DNA from: JABDBE01 sp049585795
GTDB lineage: Bacteria; Acidobacteriota; Terriglobia; Terriglobales; Acidobacteriaceae
NCBI GenBank assembly: GCA_049585795.1
Contig: JBAVAQ010000034.1
Span: forward strand, 3,211 to 67,210
Length of the DNA: 64,000 nucleotides
Reading direction: 5' to 3'
The position numbers were made by a program, and so were the translations under genes. Within the stretch, counting starts at the first letter, position 1. Every line of letters begins with the position of its first letter. Below, one piece after another: positions 51,826-61,360 of the stretch. Under the pieces are notes generated by a model. The model did not search any database. It saw only the letters and a program-made list of their open reading frames with translations, and was not told the DNA's origin.

Positions 51826-54800
51826 TCAGTAGGGTCGACTACTGTCAGAACTGACGGTGGACGACAGTTGGTCCTGAGGCTTTCGATCACTCGCAAGATC
51901 GTCTACTTTGTTCGCGACGTTCCTGGTAACGGGAACCCGCCCTTCCACCTGGGTACCAAGGAATGGCCTTGACCAGATAGAAAATTCGCCTCCCACGGAA
52001 CGCATGCGCTCCCGCATGCTTACCAGTCCAAGGCCCTGAGCACCTGATACCAGCTCGGTATCGAATCCAACTCCATCGTCGGAAACACGCAACTGAATTA
52101 CGTGCGCCTTGCAAGTCAATGCCACTTTCACGTGATGGGCCTGGCTGTGTTTGACCACATTGTGCAACGATTCCTGCACTGTCCGGAACAGATTGAGAGA
52201 GACGTTTTCATCGAGGTCGCCGGGCAGATCCTTGACCGTACACTCGACCTCAATCTTGTGTTGCTGGGCGACTTCCTTGCAGAGATCACGAACGGTTGCG
52301 GAGAGACCGAGGTAGTGCAGCTTGGAGGGATGCAACTGATGAGATATATGTTGAATATCAGTTGCAATCTCATTGGTCAGTCGCCAGATCTCCCGCAGTT
52401 CCTTCTTCTGCAACGAATCGGTATGTGCTGATAGAGCCTGGTCAGATTCCTGAATTCTATTGGCCAAAAGCGCCAGCCTCTGGTTGATGTCGTCGTGCAA
52501 CTCGCGCGCCAGGCGCTCTCTCTCCTCTTCTTGGGCACGGATGAGCCGGCTACTGAGGTCGGTAAGGACGGCTTTTGCCTCTTTCTGATCGCTTATGTCG
52601 ATACAGCAACCCACGTATCCCGCAAAGGAACCGTCGCCGTTGAATCGAGGCGCGCCTATGTCGAGAACCGACCGGTATTCCCCGTCGTGGCGGCGAAGCC
52701 GGTACTCCATCCTGAATTCCTTGCGGGTGTCAAAATGTCGGGCGTATGTATCCAGGCATGCCTGCAAGTCTTCTGGGTGTACCCCCTCAGCCCAGCCATT
52801 GCCAAGCTCCTGTTCCAGGCTCCGGCCGGTGAATTGCAGCCAGGACTGATTGAAATAGTTGCACATCTTGTCTGGACCGGACATCCAGATCAGCACAGGG
52901 GCGGTATTCGCAATCAAACGAAAGCGCCTCTCGCTTTCCGCCACAGCTTCTTCCGCGTTGCGACGCTCAGTGACATCCCTGACGATCACGGTGGACAGTT
53001 TCTTGCCCGCATCTTCAACGTGTGAGATTGAGGCCTCAATTGGAAATTCCTCGCCGTTTGAGCGCAAGGCCCAGAGGGCACCGAGCGTACCCATAATCCG
53101 GTTGGTGGCACCAGTCTCGCCGAAATGGCGAAGATGCACGCCGTGTTCGCCTCGGAAACGCTGGGGGATAAAACGCTCGATCGAACTCCCAATGGCATCG
53201 CGCGCTGCGCAACCGAAAATCTTCTCGGCGGCTGGATTGAACAATAGGACGACCTGCTTTTCATCGACCGCGATAATGGCGTCCATCGCCGAATCAACAA
53301 TAGCCGTCAGGCGCCGCTGGCTATCGCGCAGTTCAGCCTCGAACTTCTTACGATCGGTGATGTCTTGAGCCGTGCCGCGAAAATGAGTAATGCGGCCGCT
53401 GGCATCGCGTACTGCTTCGCCGCGGCCGCAGACCCACCTTTTGCTGCCGTCCGGACGCACGACCTCCGCCTCGATCTCCGGAATCGAACCCGTCGTCTTA
53501 GCCTCGTTAATGACAGCAGTTAACCGAGTCATACTTTCCGGACTGAAGATCCGCTCGATTTCCTCGTTGCCCGGTACAGGCAATCTGGGATCAATTCCGT
53601 GGATGCGGTAAAGCTCCTCCGACCAGGTAACCTCTTTACTCGCAGGATCCCACCGCCAGGTGCCGACTCGCGCTAGCCGCTGTGCTTCTGCAAGTTCCTT
53701 CTCTTTTCGAGTAAGGGCAACTTGCGCACGTTTACGCGTAGCCACATTCCGAAGCAACAAAACGATTAACAGGGTTTCGATAAACAGGATCGCCAGAAGG
53801 CCCAGGATCCTCCAACGGTAAAGCTCCCACGGAGAATATTCCCAGTCGCGAACTTCGGTTCCCTTCGGAATTTGATTTTCCGGAATTCCCCAGCGGTGCA
53901 ATTGACGCCAATCGACTACGTAGTGCTGGAAATCGCCGTTTGCAATTGGGATGCTTTCCGGTTTCGCTCCCGTCAGAATCAGCGCGCCATCATTGCCTAG
54001 AACTTGTCCCACTTCGCCCAGATCAGCTACGCTGCCTCCCACTACCCCCCTGCCTACGACTGAGGAGAACGTTCCGTAGATCGGCCGGTTCACTTGCTTC
54101 GCAAGGTCGGGAAGAATGCGCGCCGGGACAAACTGCTCGCCGCGGGAGTCCGTTATGAAATCGAGGAACATGATGACACTGTCTGGAGGCACCTGCGCCA
54201 GCCGTGGCCCCAGTTCTGAGAACGGTAGGTCGGTCAGGTATTGAAAGTCCAGATTCGATCCATAGCCGCGAAATTGCTGGCGCGCCAATTCCATGCCGGA
54301 TTTCTCGGCGTCAGAGGAGCCGGAAACCACAACCACGTGGGAAGAACCGGGGTTCTGCCGCAACGCCAATTGAAGGGTAAGTAAGGAATTCGTCTGCCGG
54401 ACGACGCCTGTCCTTCCCGCGTGGGGCTTAAGCCAGCTTGATGGATCTTTGGGATCCGCCACGAAGAACAGCAGGGCTGCGTCCGGAAAGAGTTTTTGCC
54501 GGATCTGTTCCGCAAGAGCCACTGTTTCCTCGTTGATTGCAATTACCAGGTCGAAGGTCTGTCCGCCGTACTTCTCCAGGAGATAGGAAGCCGTGGCCTG
54601 TCTCCGGGAGGGGTCCGAGAAAGATGAAGGAGACTCAAGGTATTCAAAGGTAAAGTGGACCGGCTTTTTGGAACCACCAAGAATGTGGGTCTCGGCCTGT
54701 TCCACCATACTGTCGACATCAGGCAAGTCAGGGTCTGACGAGGAAAGGAAGAGGACCTCAATCTGCTGTCGCGCAGGCCGGGGACCGGCTTTGGCATTCG

Positions 54801-54879
54801 CCGATGCGCTCGCCGGAATTATCGCGAAACACAGCATGCGAATCAGCGCGCACCGGAAAATTACGGATTTCGGCATCAT
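51826..54879 (-). CDS. Hybrid-sensor histidine kinase with periplasmic binding-protein domain and three PAS
   Basis: About 1017 residues from the first of two ATGs (54879, 54876). A signal region leads into an extracellular ABC-substrate-binding-like domain (EVLFLSSSDPDLPDVDSMVE, FDLVIAINEETVALAEQI). One membrane helix follows (WRILGLLAILFIETLLIVLL), then three PAS domains, HisKA_3 with the phospho-His in ARELHDDINQRLALLANRIQ, and HATPase_c (DDGVGFD). The third PAS is nearly the same as the PAS of the 47139 kinase (FRLIANTAPVLIWMSGPDKM), so the two kinases are paralogues in that part. The 3' end contains module U. The upstream 92-residue gene at 54937 may be in the same operon. Confidence 0.9.
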   Translation of the reverse strand: MMPKSVIFRCALIRMLCFAIIPASASANAKAGPRPARQQIEVLFLSSSDPDLPDVDSMVEQAETHILGGSKKPVHFTFEYLESPSSFSDPSRRQATASYLLEKYGGQTFDLVIAINEETVALAEQIRQKLFPDAALLFFVADPKDPSSWLKPHAGRTGVVRQTNSLLTLQLALRQNPGSSHVVVVSGSSDAEKSGMELARQQFRGYGSNLDFQYLTDLPFSELGPRLAQVPPDSVIMFLDFITDSRGEQFVPARILPDLAKQVNRPIYGTFSSVVGRGVVGGSVADLGEVGQVLGNDGALILTGAKPESIPIANGDFQHYVVDWRQLHRWGIPENQIPKGTEVRDWEYSPWELYRWRILGLLAILFIETLLIVLLLRNVATRKRAQVALTRKEKELAEAQRLARVGTWRWDPASKEVTWSEELYRIHGIDPRLPVPGNEEIERIFSPESMTRLTAVINEAKTTGSIPEIEAEVVRPDGSKRWVCGRGEAVRDASGRITHFRGTAQDITDRKKFEAELRDSQRRLTAIVDSAMDAIIAVDEKQVVLLFNPAAEKIFGCAARDAIGSSIERFIPQRFRGEHGVHLRHFGETGATNRIMGTLGALWALRSNGEEFPIEASISHVEDAGKKLSTVIVRDVTERRNAEEAVAESERRFRLIANTAPVLIWMSGPDKMCNYFNQSWLQFTGRSLEQELGNGWAEGVHPEDLQACLDTYARHFDTRKEFRMEYRLRRHDGEYRSVLDIGAPRFNGDGSFAGYVGCCIDISDQKEAKAVLTDLSSRLIRAQEEERERLARELHDDINQRLALLANRIQESDQALSAHTDSLQKKELREIWRLTNEIATDIQHISHQLHPSKLHYLGLSATVRDLCKEVAQQHKIEVECTVKDLPGDLDENVSLNLFRTVQESLHNVVKHSQAHHVKVALTCKAHVIQLRVSDDGVGFDTELVSGAQGLGLVSMRERMRSVGGEFSIWSRPFLGTQVEGRVPVTRNVANKVDDLASDRKPQDQLSSTVSSDSSRPY
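51842..51857 (-). promoter_or_regulatory. Palindromic promoter module U, inside a coding end
   Basis: CTGTCAGAACTGACGG. On the minus strand TAACAT follows after 23 bp (51813-51818). It overlaps the last codons of the kinase gene and points to the single-domain regulator at 51724. Confidence 0.7.
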
Positions 54880-54936
54880 GTCGTCGCAGATTTCGCGCAA
54901 CAAACAGACCAAAATATGCTTTCTGTTTTATCAAGA

Positions 54937-55215
54937 TCAAGAAAACACGGACTTGCGAGCCTGATTACTCACAACTAGCACTGACTCGCGGGACTCCCGC
55001 GATTTGCTTCTGCCTTTGTCTTTCAACTCGAATTTCCCAGCCGTCAAGTTGAAGACGGCGCTGGAGAATGTACCCGAAGCCTGCGGGGCTTTCTTCCACT
55101 TTGTCTTGTGCGTTCCTGCCCAAGCGACGTAGACGAGGCTGCCAAGGGATGCAATCACGATCAGCGAAGCCTTCCCGATGGCCCAGGCAAAAACAACTTC
55201 GTCGGACTTAACCAT
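54937..55215 (-). CDS. Small single-pass membrane protein
   Basis: 92 residues from the ATG at 55215 (GGTGGAAG upstream; the frame extends to 55305). One hydrophobic helix (ASLIVIASLGSLVYVAWAG) and a Lys/Ser/Arg-rich C-terminal tail with SKSRESRESV. No family recognised. It lies 57 bp ahead of the large kinase gene on the same strand. Confidence 0.5.
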   Translation of the reverse strand: MVKSDEVVFAWAIGKASLIVIASLGSLVYVAWAGTHKTKWKKAPQASGTFSSAVFNLTAGKFELKDKGRSKSRESRESVLVVSNQARKSVFS

Positions 55216-55420
55216 CTTCCACCCCCTGCAAAAACAAATCTGATCCGGCCAGAAGTCGCGGCTACCTTGCGAAACGACATTGTGAGTTGGAGGCCGGACT
55301 GACAAAGAACAAGCCGAACCCTGCGCGCCGCCGCTGAATACACTCCCTGAGGTTGTACTCAGAAGCGGCGCGCACTGCGGATCCGGGCAGTTCAGGCTTC
55401 ACCTTCACCGCAAATCATCT

Positions 55421-56368
55421 CTACATTCCTCCTGCCACTCCCCGATTTATCAGTACCGTTACTTCCACGCGGCGGTTCTCTGCTCGCCCGCTCGCCGACT
55501 CATTGGGCGCCGCGGGGTCAGCGATGCCCATCGCTCCCGGGGCCACAATGTGCCGCAAAGGAACATTGCACTTCTGCAACAGGTACGCCACCACCGCTTG
55601 CGCTCGATCCATGCTCAACTGCTGGTTCATGGCGGCAGTGCCTGACGAATCGGCAAAACCCTTCACCTGGATGATGTAGCCCGTCAGGCTGGTGGCGCTC
55701 TGGGCTAGCTTTGACAAGGAGGCTTCATCCTGTGCCGAAAGTTTGGCGCTTCCGGTTGCGAAGTGAAGGGTTGCCGTTCCCTTGTTGTCATAGTCCGAAA
55801 GTTGCGAGAAGCGCTGGGTAGTGGCCTCAATTTGCTGCTGACTTGCCGCAATCTGTTCCTGATTGGCGCCGATCTGTTCTTTGTTTGCCGCATTCTGAAC
55901 GGTGTTCGCGGCGACGCCTTCTTTATTGTCCGCAACTCCCTGCGTGTTGGTCGCAATGTTGCTGGTGTTGGTCGCCTGCTGCGCCTGCGTCGGGGCTAAA
56001 CCAGCCTGAATGGTCTCGGCTAGACGCAAATTATCTTTAGAGAACCTGATGGTATCGGCCACCAACCGCGTCTCGTCGCCAATCCCTTCCGCCGTAATCT
56101 GTAACCCCGGAATGAGGGCGGTCACAGCCTGTTCCGAATGCCGGAGTTTGAAAATTCCCTTCGGAATTTGAACCTTGGTGCTGTCGGTCAAGGCCACCAC
56201 AACGTTTTGGGACGTCTTAGGATTTTTTACCACCAAATTTTCTCCGTCTCGGCCGGTAATCAATCCGGTGATCTTGACTTTCTTGCCGTTCGACTCTCCA
56301 TATGCCACCGCAACACAAAGCATGCACAGAACTGCGGTGCAGACCACGGTCCATCTACTGTTCTTCAT
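55421..56368 (-). CDS. OmpA-family protein, paralogue 3
   Basis: About 315 residues from the ATG at 56368 (AAGGAC Shine-Dalgarno, 6-nt spacing). Signal peptide, OB-like domain (ITGLITGRDGENLVVKNPKT), coiled-coil linker (EQIGANQEQIAASQQQIEAT), and OmpA C-terminal domain (GFADSSGTAAMNQQLSMDRA, RRVEVTV). Very similar to the copies at 2857 and 36699. A single-gene unit behind module V. Confidence 0.88.
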   Translation of the reverse strand: MKNSRWTVVCTAVLCMLCVAVAYGESNGKKVKITGLITGRDGENLVVKNPKTSQNVVVALTDSTKVQIPKGIFKLRHSEQAVTALIPGLQITAEGIGDETRLVADTIRFSKDNLRLAETIQAGLAPTQAQQATNTSNIATNTQGVADNKEGVAANTVQNAANKEQIGANQEQIAASQQQIEATTQRFSQLSDYDNKGTATLHFATGSAKLSAQDEASLSKLAQSATSLTGYIIQVKGFADSSGTAAMNQQLSMDRAQAVVAYLLQKCNVPLRHIVAPGAMGIADPAAPNESASGRAENRRVEVTVLINRGVAGGM

Positions 56369-56508
56369 GATTTTGTCCTTTCGAGTGTGCTTCATCAGTT
56401 TGTCCTTCTCTGACCTCTCGTTCCTGAAGATCTGCCAGGCGATTCGCCCGGTCGCTGTTCGGAACTAGGTAATGAGGGGATGCTAGGGAACTTTTTCTGC
56501 CCTGCCCA

Positions 56509-56524
56509 CTGTCAATAATGACAG
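56509..56524 (-). promoter_or_regulatory. Palindromic promoter module V
   Basis: Perfect CTGTCAATAATGACAG. On the minus strand TAGCAT follows after 23 bp (56480-56485). The 20 bp beyond it resemble those of module O (TGGGCA, GGCA, A-run). Confidence 0.85.
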
Positions 56525-56740
56525 CGCGAGCCACCACAAAAACCCAAGGCAACCAAGGCTGGCGGCGCCTTTCTCGCACGCCAGCATCGAACCCCCCAAG
56601 AACAAGCTGGCGGCAACGGGAATCAACTCTTGCGCATCGAAGGAACCGCAAAGGGCCGAATGTTGCATAGACCTCTGGGCTCTGGACTTCCCCAGATTGC
56701 CCTGGAAGCAGCACTTTTGGGTAATTGACAATTCTCAACC

Positions 56741-57226
56741 ATGGGAGATGATGGCTATAATATGAGCAAGTTCGAGCCCCTCTCTGGCATGCAGAACGTT
56801 CAAGACCGACCGAAAAAACCTGGTTCCCGGATATCACCAATCCGCGTCCTCGTGGTTGAGGATTTCCCCCCGTTTCGCCAATTCATCGGTTCGGCGTTGG
56901 CAAGAAGATCCGACCTGCAGATCGTGGGCGAGGCGTCCGACGGAAAAGAAGCGGTTGAAAAGGCCAAAGAACTACAACCAGATCTGATTCTTCTTGATAT
57001 TGGCCTTCCCACCCTGAACGGAATCGAGGCGGCTCAACGAATGCGCCAGGTCGTCCCGGAATCCAAAATAATTTTCGTGACCCAGGAATCTTCTATCGAT
57101 GTGGTGCAAAAAGCTCTCAATTCCGGGGCACATGGCTACGTCGTAAAAACGAAGGCTGCGAGCGAGTTGTTGGCTGCGGCGGAAGCCGTTCTTGAGGGCA
57201 AGCAGTTTCTCAGTAGCGGCTTGTAA
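56741..57226 (+). CDS. Single-domain response regulator
   Basis: 161 residues from 56741. A receiver domain only: VLVVEDFPPFRQFIGSALAR, phospho-Asp in LILLDIGLPTLNG, IIFVTQESS and Lys in GYVVKTK. It closely resembles the receiver of the REC-MEDS protein at 26812. A consensus TATAAT at 56756-56761 with a half-site TGACAA at 56726-56731, 24 bp upstream of it, suggests transcription starts inside this frame, so translation may begin at the ATG at 56789. Confidence 0.8.
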   Translation: MGDDGYNMSKFEPLSGMQNVQDRPKKPGSRISPIRVLVVEDFPPFRQFIGSALARRSDLQIVGEASDGKEAVEKAKELQPDLILLDIGLPTLNGIEAAQRMRQVVPESKIIFVTQESSIDVVQKALNSGAHGYVVKTKAASELLAAAEAVLEGKQFLSSGL

Positions 57227-57313
57227 TCCCGCCGATTACGAATCTACCAGCCCCCGGAGTCCAAATTCCATTTTCGCGTCAACCGGCGCGGACTGCATTC
57301 GACCATCCATTCC

Positions 57314-58036
57314 TCAAACGTGCTGGTAGTTCGAGTTCTGAATGGCAACGTTCAATTGCTTGCTGACTCCGTCGATCACCATATTAGAGATGTGATTCGG
57401 CCCACCCGGCAGGCGGCTGAACTGCACCGTCAAATTCATCGCATCCTTCGGATCATCCATGTAGGAAGCAATCTGGATCTGAAGTAACTGCTTCTGCTCT
57501 TTGTCGAAGACCAGCGTCATCGAATCCTGCGGCTTCAGATAGTTATGGATCACGAGTTGAATTACGTTAGGGGCTCCAGCGGCCGGACCGATTGTGATAT
57601 TCCCGTTCGCAAACGCCTGCTGCAGCAGATCCTTGTCCGGTGGCACATATTGCTGTGCCAATGCCTTCATCTGCTGTGCGTAATCCTGGTACTCTTCCTT
57701 CTTCTTAGCGACGATATGCTGCCTCAGCCGTCCCCCTTGGGGAGCCGCTTCGGCAGGCGGATCAAGAGAAGTCTTCACTGGCTTCAAGTCTGGTCCCAGC
57801 CGCACCTGGAAGTGCTCCTGCTTTTTCTGTTCGCCCTTCAAGCTGATCGTGACCGTTTCGATCCAGCTATACGACGCGAGGGCCTGTTTGTTCTGCGCGG
57901 CTGACTCTTTAACCTCTGCGACGCGCTGCTGCAGTTCCGGACTTTGTGCGTTGACTCGACCGATGAATCTTGCCCCGGCAAATAGAACGATCAAGGTTAG
58001 CGTGCTGCTCAAAACGTGCCGCGCCCTCTGTCTCAT
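57314..58036 (-). CDS. Exported hypothetical protein
   Basis: About 240 residues from the ATG at 58036 (AGGAG Shine-Dalgarno; the frame extends to 58141). A signal peptide (LTLIVLFAGARFIGRVNAQS) is followed by VAEVKESAAQNKQALASYSW, a Lys/Gln-rich helix and a beta-rich part with DSMTLVFDKEQKQLLQIQIA and ISNMVIDGVSKQLNVAIQNS. This resembles LolA-like periplasmic lipoprotein carriers in layout, but the match is not firm. A single-gene unit behind module W. Confidence 0.6.
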   Translation of the reverse strand: MRQRARHVLSSTLTLIVLFAGARFIGRVNAQSPELQQRVAEVKESAAQNKQALASYSWIETVTISLKGEQKKQEHFQVRLGPDLKPVKTSLDPPAEAAPQGGRLRQHIVAKKKEEYQDYAQQMKALAQQYVPPDKDLLQQAFANGNITIGPAAGAPNVIQLVIHNYLKPQDSMTLVFDKEQKQLLQIQIASYMDDPKDAMNLTVQFSRLPGGPNHISNMVIDGVSKQLNVAIQNSNYQHV

Positions 58037-58196
58037 AAGTGATCTCCTAATGTTTCTGAGAATCCTACTGTGTTTGCATCTTGAAGGTTGGCGCCGCGGC
58101 CCAAGCACTAGCAACTGCCTTGGCGATTCGAAGAAGACCACGACGGAGATTACAACTCACCTCCAGAAGTTAACCGCTGGGCCCAGCACCTGCCTA

Positions 58197-58212
58197 CTGT
58201 CAGAACAAACAG
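58197..58212 (-). promoter_or_regulatory. Palindromic promoter module W
   Basis: CTGTCAGAACAAACAG. On the minus strand TAACTT follows after 24 bp (58167-58172), ahead of the gene starting at 58036. Confidence 0.65.
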
Positions 58213-58302
58213 TCCATGGCTGATTCATGCAGAAATAATGCGGTACGCTTCACATCTGAGGTGTCGTGCCGCGACCTCGTTCCCTTACGGCACCCACGAA
58301 AA

Positions 58303-61026
58303 TTAAGCTACCTGTTTGTCTCGTTCTTTTTGGCCAAACCCGCCGGTTCTGCCCCCCGCCAGAAGTTGCTCCCCATCCAGCCGGCCGAAAATCTCAATCA
58401 GTTTGCCCACCAGACCGGTCCAACCCGTCTGGTGGCTGGCTCCCAAGCCCGCGCCGTTGTCTCCGTGGAAGTATTCGTAGAACAGGATGTAATCCTTCCA
58501 ATTCGGATCCGTGTGAAATTTCTCAGTCCCACCGTAGACCGGCCTTCGGCCGGAGCTATCGCGCAGGAAAATTCTCGTTAGCCGGTTGGAAATTTCGCGA
58601 GCAACCTCAAACAGATTCATCCGCTTGCCCGAGCCCGTCGGACACTCGATCGTGAAGTCGTCGCCGTAATAAAGGTAGTACGACAACAGGGCACGAATCA
58701 GCAGCACGTTCACGGGCATCCAGACCGGCCCGCGCCAGTTGGAGTTCCCGCCGAACATACCGGTGTCGGATTCAGCCGGAAGATAATTGACACGATATTC
58801 AGTTCCCCCCACATCAAGGATGTAGGGGTGATCAGCATGGAAGCGCGAAAGCGCCCGGATGCCATAGGGACTTAAGAATTCATTCTCATCCAGCATGCGG
58901 GAGAGAATTCGGCGCAGCCGTTCCGGATTCACCAAAGCAACAATACCGCGTTCACCGTACCCAAGATGCCTAGGTCCCGTGGGATGAATGCTATCCCGAA
59001 GTTCAGGTCTGCGTCGCAAGCGCTCGTACAGAACTTCCGCTACCCGCGGCACGCGTTCGCGTTGCCAGGGTTCGACGACGGTAGTGGCGCAGATGGGCAG
59101 CAAACCTACCATGGAGCGAACCTTGAGCCGGCTTGCGCTGCCATCCGGGAGCCGCAGAACGTCATAGTAGAAACCATCTTCTTCATCCCACATGCCACCG
59201 GGTCCGGTGTGATTCATGGCGTTGGCGATCATGAGGAAGTGGTCAGCGAATTTGATTGCCATGTCTTCGAAAAATGAATCGTGGGCGGCCAGTTCGACGC
59301 TGATCTCAAGCATATTCTGGCAGAACAAGGAAACCCACGCGGTACCATCGGCCTGCTCCAGATGGCCTCCGGTAGGCAATGGAGCGCTTCGGTCAAAAAC
59401 ACCGATATTATCCAGCCCCAGAAACCCCCCTTCGAAAAGGTTTTTGCCGAAACGGTCTTTGCGGTTCACCCACCAACTGAAATTCAGCATCAGCTTCGCG
59501 AACGACCGCTTGAGAAATTGCAGATCACCTTCGCCCCGAAGCGCCTGCTCGGTCCGGTACAAGAAGATCGTTGCCCATGCATGAACGGGCGGATTTACGT
59601 CGCTGAAGTTCCATTCGTACGCTGGAATCTGACCGGTCGGATGCAAAAAAAACTCCCGCAACATCAAATCGAGCTGTTCCTTCGCGAAGTCTACGTCAAC
59701 CGCGGACAGCGCGATGGCATGAAAGGCCAGGTCCCATGCGGCATACCACGGATACTCCCACTTATCCGGCATCGAAATGACGTGTTCATTCACCATGTGC
59801 GCCCAGTCGCTGTTCCGCATTGGCTTGCGGCCCGGCTGCATCGGATCTTCGCCATGTTCCACCAGCCATTTGTCCACGTCGAAACCAAAGTATTGTTTGC
59901 TCCATAGCATTCCGGCCATCGCCTGGCGCATGACTCGGGCTTCGTCTTCGGTCACTCGTTTGGGCGTAATTGCTTGATAGAACTGGTCAGCCTCCCGCCT
60001 GCGGGCCTGCATGATTTCCCCAAATTGCTTGAACGGGTCGCCCATTTCCGCGGGTGCCAGGTCACTCAAGCGCACGCGGAAGGTAACGCTTTTGCCCGCG
60101 CCCACACTGCTTTGGTAGTGGGCCGCCGCTTTCGTTCCCGTGTGCTCAGGATTGACCGCATCGGGTTTCCCGTGAATCACACTGTTCCCAACCCCATCCT
60201 TCACATACGGGGTGGCATTGGGCGTAGCGAAAAGCCGCTCGTTGTTCGTCTCATTTTCCGTGAACAGCAGCGGAACGGATCCTTCGCAGTACAAATAGCG
60301 CTCACCCAGTTCCATGTGTGACGCAGCCACCGTGGGGGAGCCATTCGTGGCGGTGATCTGCCTCAAGGACGGCCGGGGAGTGCCGGGCCACCATGCCCAG
60401 GTGTTGCGGAACCATAACGTCGGCAGAACGTGGATTGTCGCGGCCTCGGGCCCACGATTGTAAACGGTGATCTGAACAAGAATATCTTCCGCAGTCTGCT
60501 TGGCATACTCCACGAAGACATCGAAGTAGCGATCATCATTGAAAATACCGGTATCCAGCAGCTCGTATTCCATATCGGCACGCGTGCGCCGTTTGCTTGT
60601 TGCAACCAGATCGTCATAAGGAAAGGCCGCCTGCGGATACTTGTAGAGGTACTTCATGTACGAATGGGTTGGGGTGCTGTCGAGGTAAAAGTAATATTCC
60701 TTGACATCCTCGCCATGATTGCTCTCGCTGTTGGTAAGTCCGAAGAGGCGCTCTTTTAAGATTGGATCCGTGCCATTCCACAGTGCAACGCTGAAGCATA
60801 GGAATTGATTCTCATCACAGAGTCCCGCCAGACCGTCCTCGCCCCAGTGATATGCGCGGGAGCGGGCTTGATCATGGGTGAAGTAGTCCCACGCGTTGCC
60901 ATCCGCGCTGTAGTCCTCACGTACCGTGCCCCACTGGCGCTCGCTGAGGTAGGGTCCCCATTTTCTCCACGGAACGTTGTTCTCTCGAGCCTCTTGGAGC
61001 CTCGAGCTTTCGGGATTGTTGTTCAT
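58303..61026 (-). CDS. MGH1-like/GH63-type glycoside hydrolase
   Basis: 907 residues (GAGGTGAGATC Shine-Dalgarno, start 61026). No signal peptide, so probably cytoplasmic. The N-terminal beta-rich part contains WRKWGPYLSERQWGTVREDY. An (alpha/alpha)6-barrel region follows, with WEYPWYAAWDLAFHAIALSA, GLDNIGVFDRS, GGMWDEEDGFYYDVLR and MFGGNSNWRGPVWMPVNVLL. These fit the MGH1-like (mannosylglycerate hydrolase-like) and GH63 glucosidase superfamily, in which two acidic residues act as acid and base. The substrate, possibly alpha-glucosides or compatible solutes, cannot be read from sequence alone. Preceded by module X. Confidence 0.85.
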   Translation of the reverse strand: MNNNPESSRLQEARENNVPWRKWGPYLSERQWGTVREDYSADGNAWDYFTHDQARSRAYHWGEDGLAGLCDENQFLCFSVALWNGTDPILKERLFGLTNSESNHGEDVKEYYFYLDSTPTHSYMKYLYKYPQAAFPYDDLVATSKRRTRADMEYELLDTGIFNDDRYFDVFVEYAKQTAEDILVQITVYNRGPEAATIHVLPTLWFRNTWAWWPGTPRPSLRQITATNGSPTVAASHMELGERYLYCEGSVPLLFTENETNNERLFATPNATPYVKDGVGNSVIHGKPDAVNPEHTGTKAAAHYQSSVGAGKSVTFRVRLSDLAPAEMGDPFKQFGEIMQARRREADQFYQAITPKRVTEDEARVMRQAMAGMLWSKQYFGFDVDKWLVEHGEDPMQPGRKPMRNSDWAHMVNEHVISMPDKWEYPWYAAWDLAFHAIALSAVDVDFAKEQLDLMLREFFLHPTGQIPAYEWNFSDVNPPVHAWATIFLYRTEQALRGEGDLQFLKRSFAKLMLNFSWWVNRKDRFGKNLFEGGFLGLDNIGVFDRSAPLPTGGHLEQADGTAWVSLFCQNMLEISVELAAHDSFFEDMAIKFADHFLMIANAMNHTGPGGMWDEEDGFYYDVLRLPDGSASRLKVRSMVGLLPICATTVVEPWQRERVPRVAEVLYERLRRRPELRDSIHPTGPRHLGYGERGIVALVNPERLRRILSRMLDENEFLSPYGIRALSRFHADHPYILDVGGTEYRVNYLPAESDTGMFGGNSNWRGPVWMPVNVLLIRALLSYYLYYGDDFTIECPTGSGKRMNLFEVAREISNRLTRIFLRDSSGRRPVYGGTEKFHTDPNWKDYILFYEYFHGDNGAGLGASHQTGWTGLVGKLIEIFGRLDGEQLLAGGRTGGFGQKERDKQVA

Positions 61027-61215
61027 GATCTCACCTCAGACCTCATTTTAGTCCCGCACAAGGGACCCGTGCTGTGGACAACGATAGGTCTACTAGAACG
61101 CGGCAGGGGATGTATCCAAGAGGGCCCTTGAGACGAGAGGTGTGTGGGTTCTTCAACCTGCAAACTTCGGTCTGATGGTTAGCTACATATAAACAGCCGG
61201 CGAGATCAATCACAA

Positions 61216-61231
61216 CTGGCAAAAATTACAG
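61216..61231 (-). promoter_or_regulatory. Palindromic promoter module X
   Basis: CTGGCAAAAATTACAG. On the minus strand TATATG follows after 24 bp (61186-61191), ahead of the glycosidase. Confidence 0.65.
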
Positions 61232-61269
61232 TCCTGCCAGAACTTGGGAACCAATTACTCTTCCCACGG

Positions 61270-61285
61270 CTGTCACAATCGACAG
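61270..61285 (+). promoter_or_regulatory. Palindromic promoter module Y
   Basis: CTGTCACAATCGACAG with TGAACT after 23 bp (61309-61314), the same hexamer as module E. It points to the barrel gene at 61361. It is paired with X, 38 bp away in the other direction. Confidence 0.65.
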
Positions 61286-61360
61286 TTCCCGATCGTTTGC
61301 AATTGTGGTGAACTCGTGGCATTGGCGTGCAGCGTTAGAATAACTGCGTATTGACTGGGA

